From positions 1 through 5,396 of the forward strand of contig JADFOB010000118.1 of NCBI GenBank assembly GCA_022563055.1: a DNA stretch of 5,396 nt, given 5' to 3'. A program made the translations under genes and the position numbers. Below the pieces are notes generated by a model. The model did no database searches and was not told where the DNA came from. It saw only the letters and a list, made by a program, of their open reading frames with translations. Of this stretch, positions 5,185-5,396 are shown in pieces; within the stretch, counting starts at the first letter, position 1, and every line of letters begins with the position of its first letter. This DNA is from Planctomycetota bacterium (lineage in GTDB: Bacteria; Planctomycetota; Phycisphaerae; UBA1845).

Positions 5185-5396
5185 GGCGTTGAAAGGCTAC
5201 CGCGCCGAGACGCGGGATACCAACGCTCCAACGAAAGTCGTACACGCCTACACACGTCCAAACCGGCACGCTGGTCCACTCCCAAGAAACGCGATATAGT
5301 CCCGATCTTGGCACCCGTGACGCATGGGTGTCGTAGGTAAACGTGTTAGCCGGAGAGGGTAGGGGCTCTTCCTCACGATCCCCTCGAGCCGGGCGG
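5185..5396. other. Upstream region of cinA to window edge
   Basis: I see no supported gene here. A TATA-rich spot (about 5293-5300) could serve as a -10 element in either direction but has no partner -35. A hairpin at 5310-5332 (ggcacccgtg / catgggtgtc, loop acg) forms ten pairs in plus-strand RNA if two G-U pairs are allowed. Open frames run in from the right edge on the minus strand, one stopping at 5250-5248, but they lack any recognisable motif. Confidence 0.5.

Noticed and set aside
5009..5314. A minus-strand frame entering from the right edge and overlapping the 5' end of cinA
   Set aside because: It overlaps the cinA start region by about 175 bases, shows no motif, and loses to cinA on family conservation. 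A truncated upstream gene ending at 5248 in another frame is equally unsupported.

Overview
The window is GC-rich and gene-dense, and every gene I can support lies on the minus strand, so transcription runs right to left. From right to left it holds a complete cinA, a 342-bp non-coding gap, and the start of a respiratory complex I (NDH-1, NADH:quinone oxidoreductase) operon in the order nuoI-nuoA-nuoB-nuoC-nuoD. The left edge cuts nuoD before its last several dozen codons.

The Nuo proteins carry the diagnostic residues of functional complex I: both 4Fe-4S motifs in NuoI, the four N2-cluster cysteines in NuoB, the 30-kDa signature in NuoC, the quinone-site His and Tyr in NuoD, and the YECG and FDVE motifs in NuoA. 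Together these subunits would form the lower peripheral arm and part of the membrane interface: the N6a/N6b clusters (NuoI) pass electrons to N2 (NuoB), next to the quinone pocket at the NuoB/NuoD interface, with NuoA in the membrane at its entrance. The NADH-binding module (nuoEFG) and the proton-pumping subunits (nuoHJKLMN) are not in the window. CinA belongs to pyridine-nucleotide salvage (NMN deamidase plus an ADP-ribose pyrophosphatase-like domain).

The organism is a Gram-negative-type, respiring bacterium. The style of the Nuo proteins and the REP-like intergenic repeats remind me of Planctomycetes (Phycisphaerae-like) or a neighbouring phylum, but this is an impression from memory and not a placement.

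Two things depart from the textbook layout. First, nuoI is promoted to the front of the operon instead of following nuoH. Second, nuoB and nuoC, normally tightly coupled, are separated by about 230 bp packed with repeats: a 15-bp tandem duplication, two nested hairpins, and a pair of inverted REP-like palindromes (REPIN-like). The repeat block also affects start-site choice for nuoC, whose real start is probably a TTG with a strong ribosome binding site just downstream of the repeats. Elsewhere coupling is tight: nuoA and nuoB overlap by ATGA, and the nuoI-nuoA gap is exactly spanned by an 11-codon reading frame that begins in the nuoI stop and ends in the nuoA start. I see no CRISPR array, tRNA, rRNA, complete insertion sequence or defence system, and the window is best described as core metabolism with an interesting intergenic repeat.
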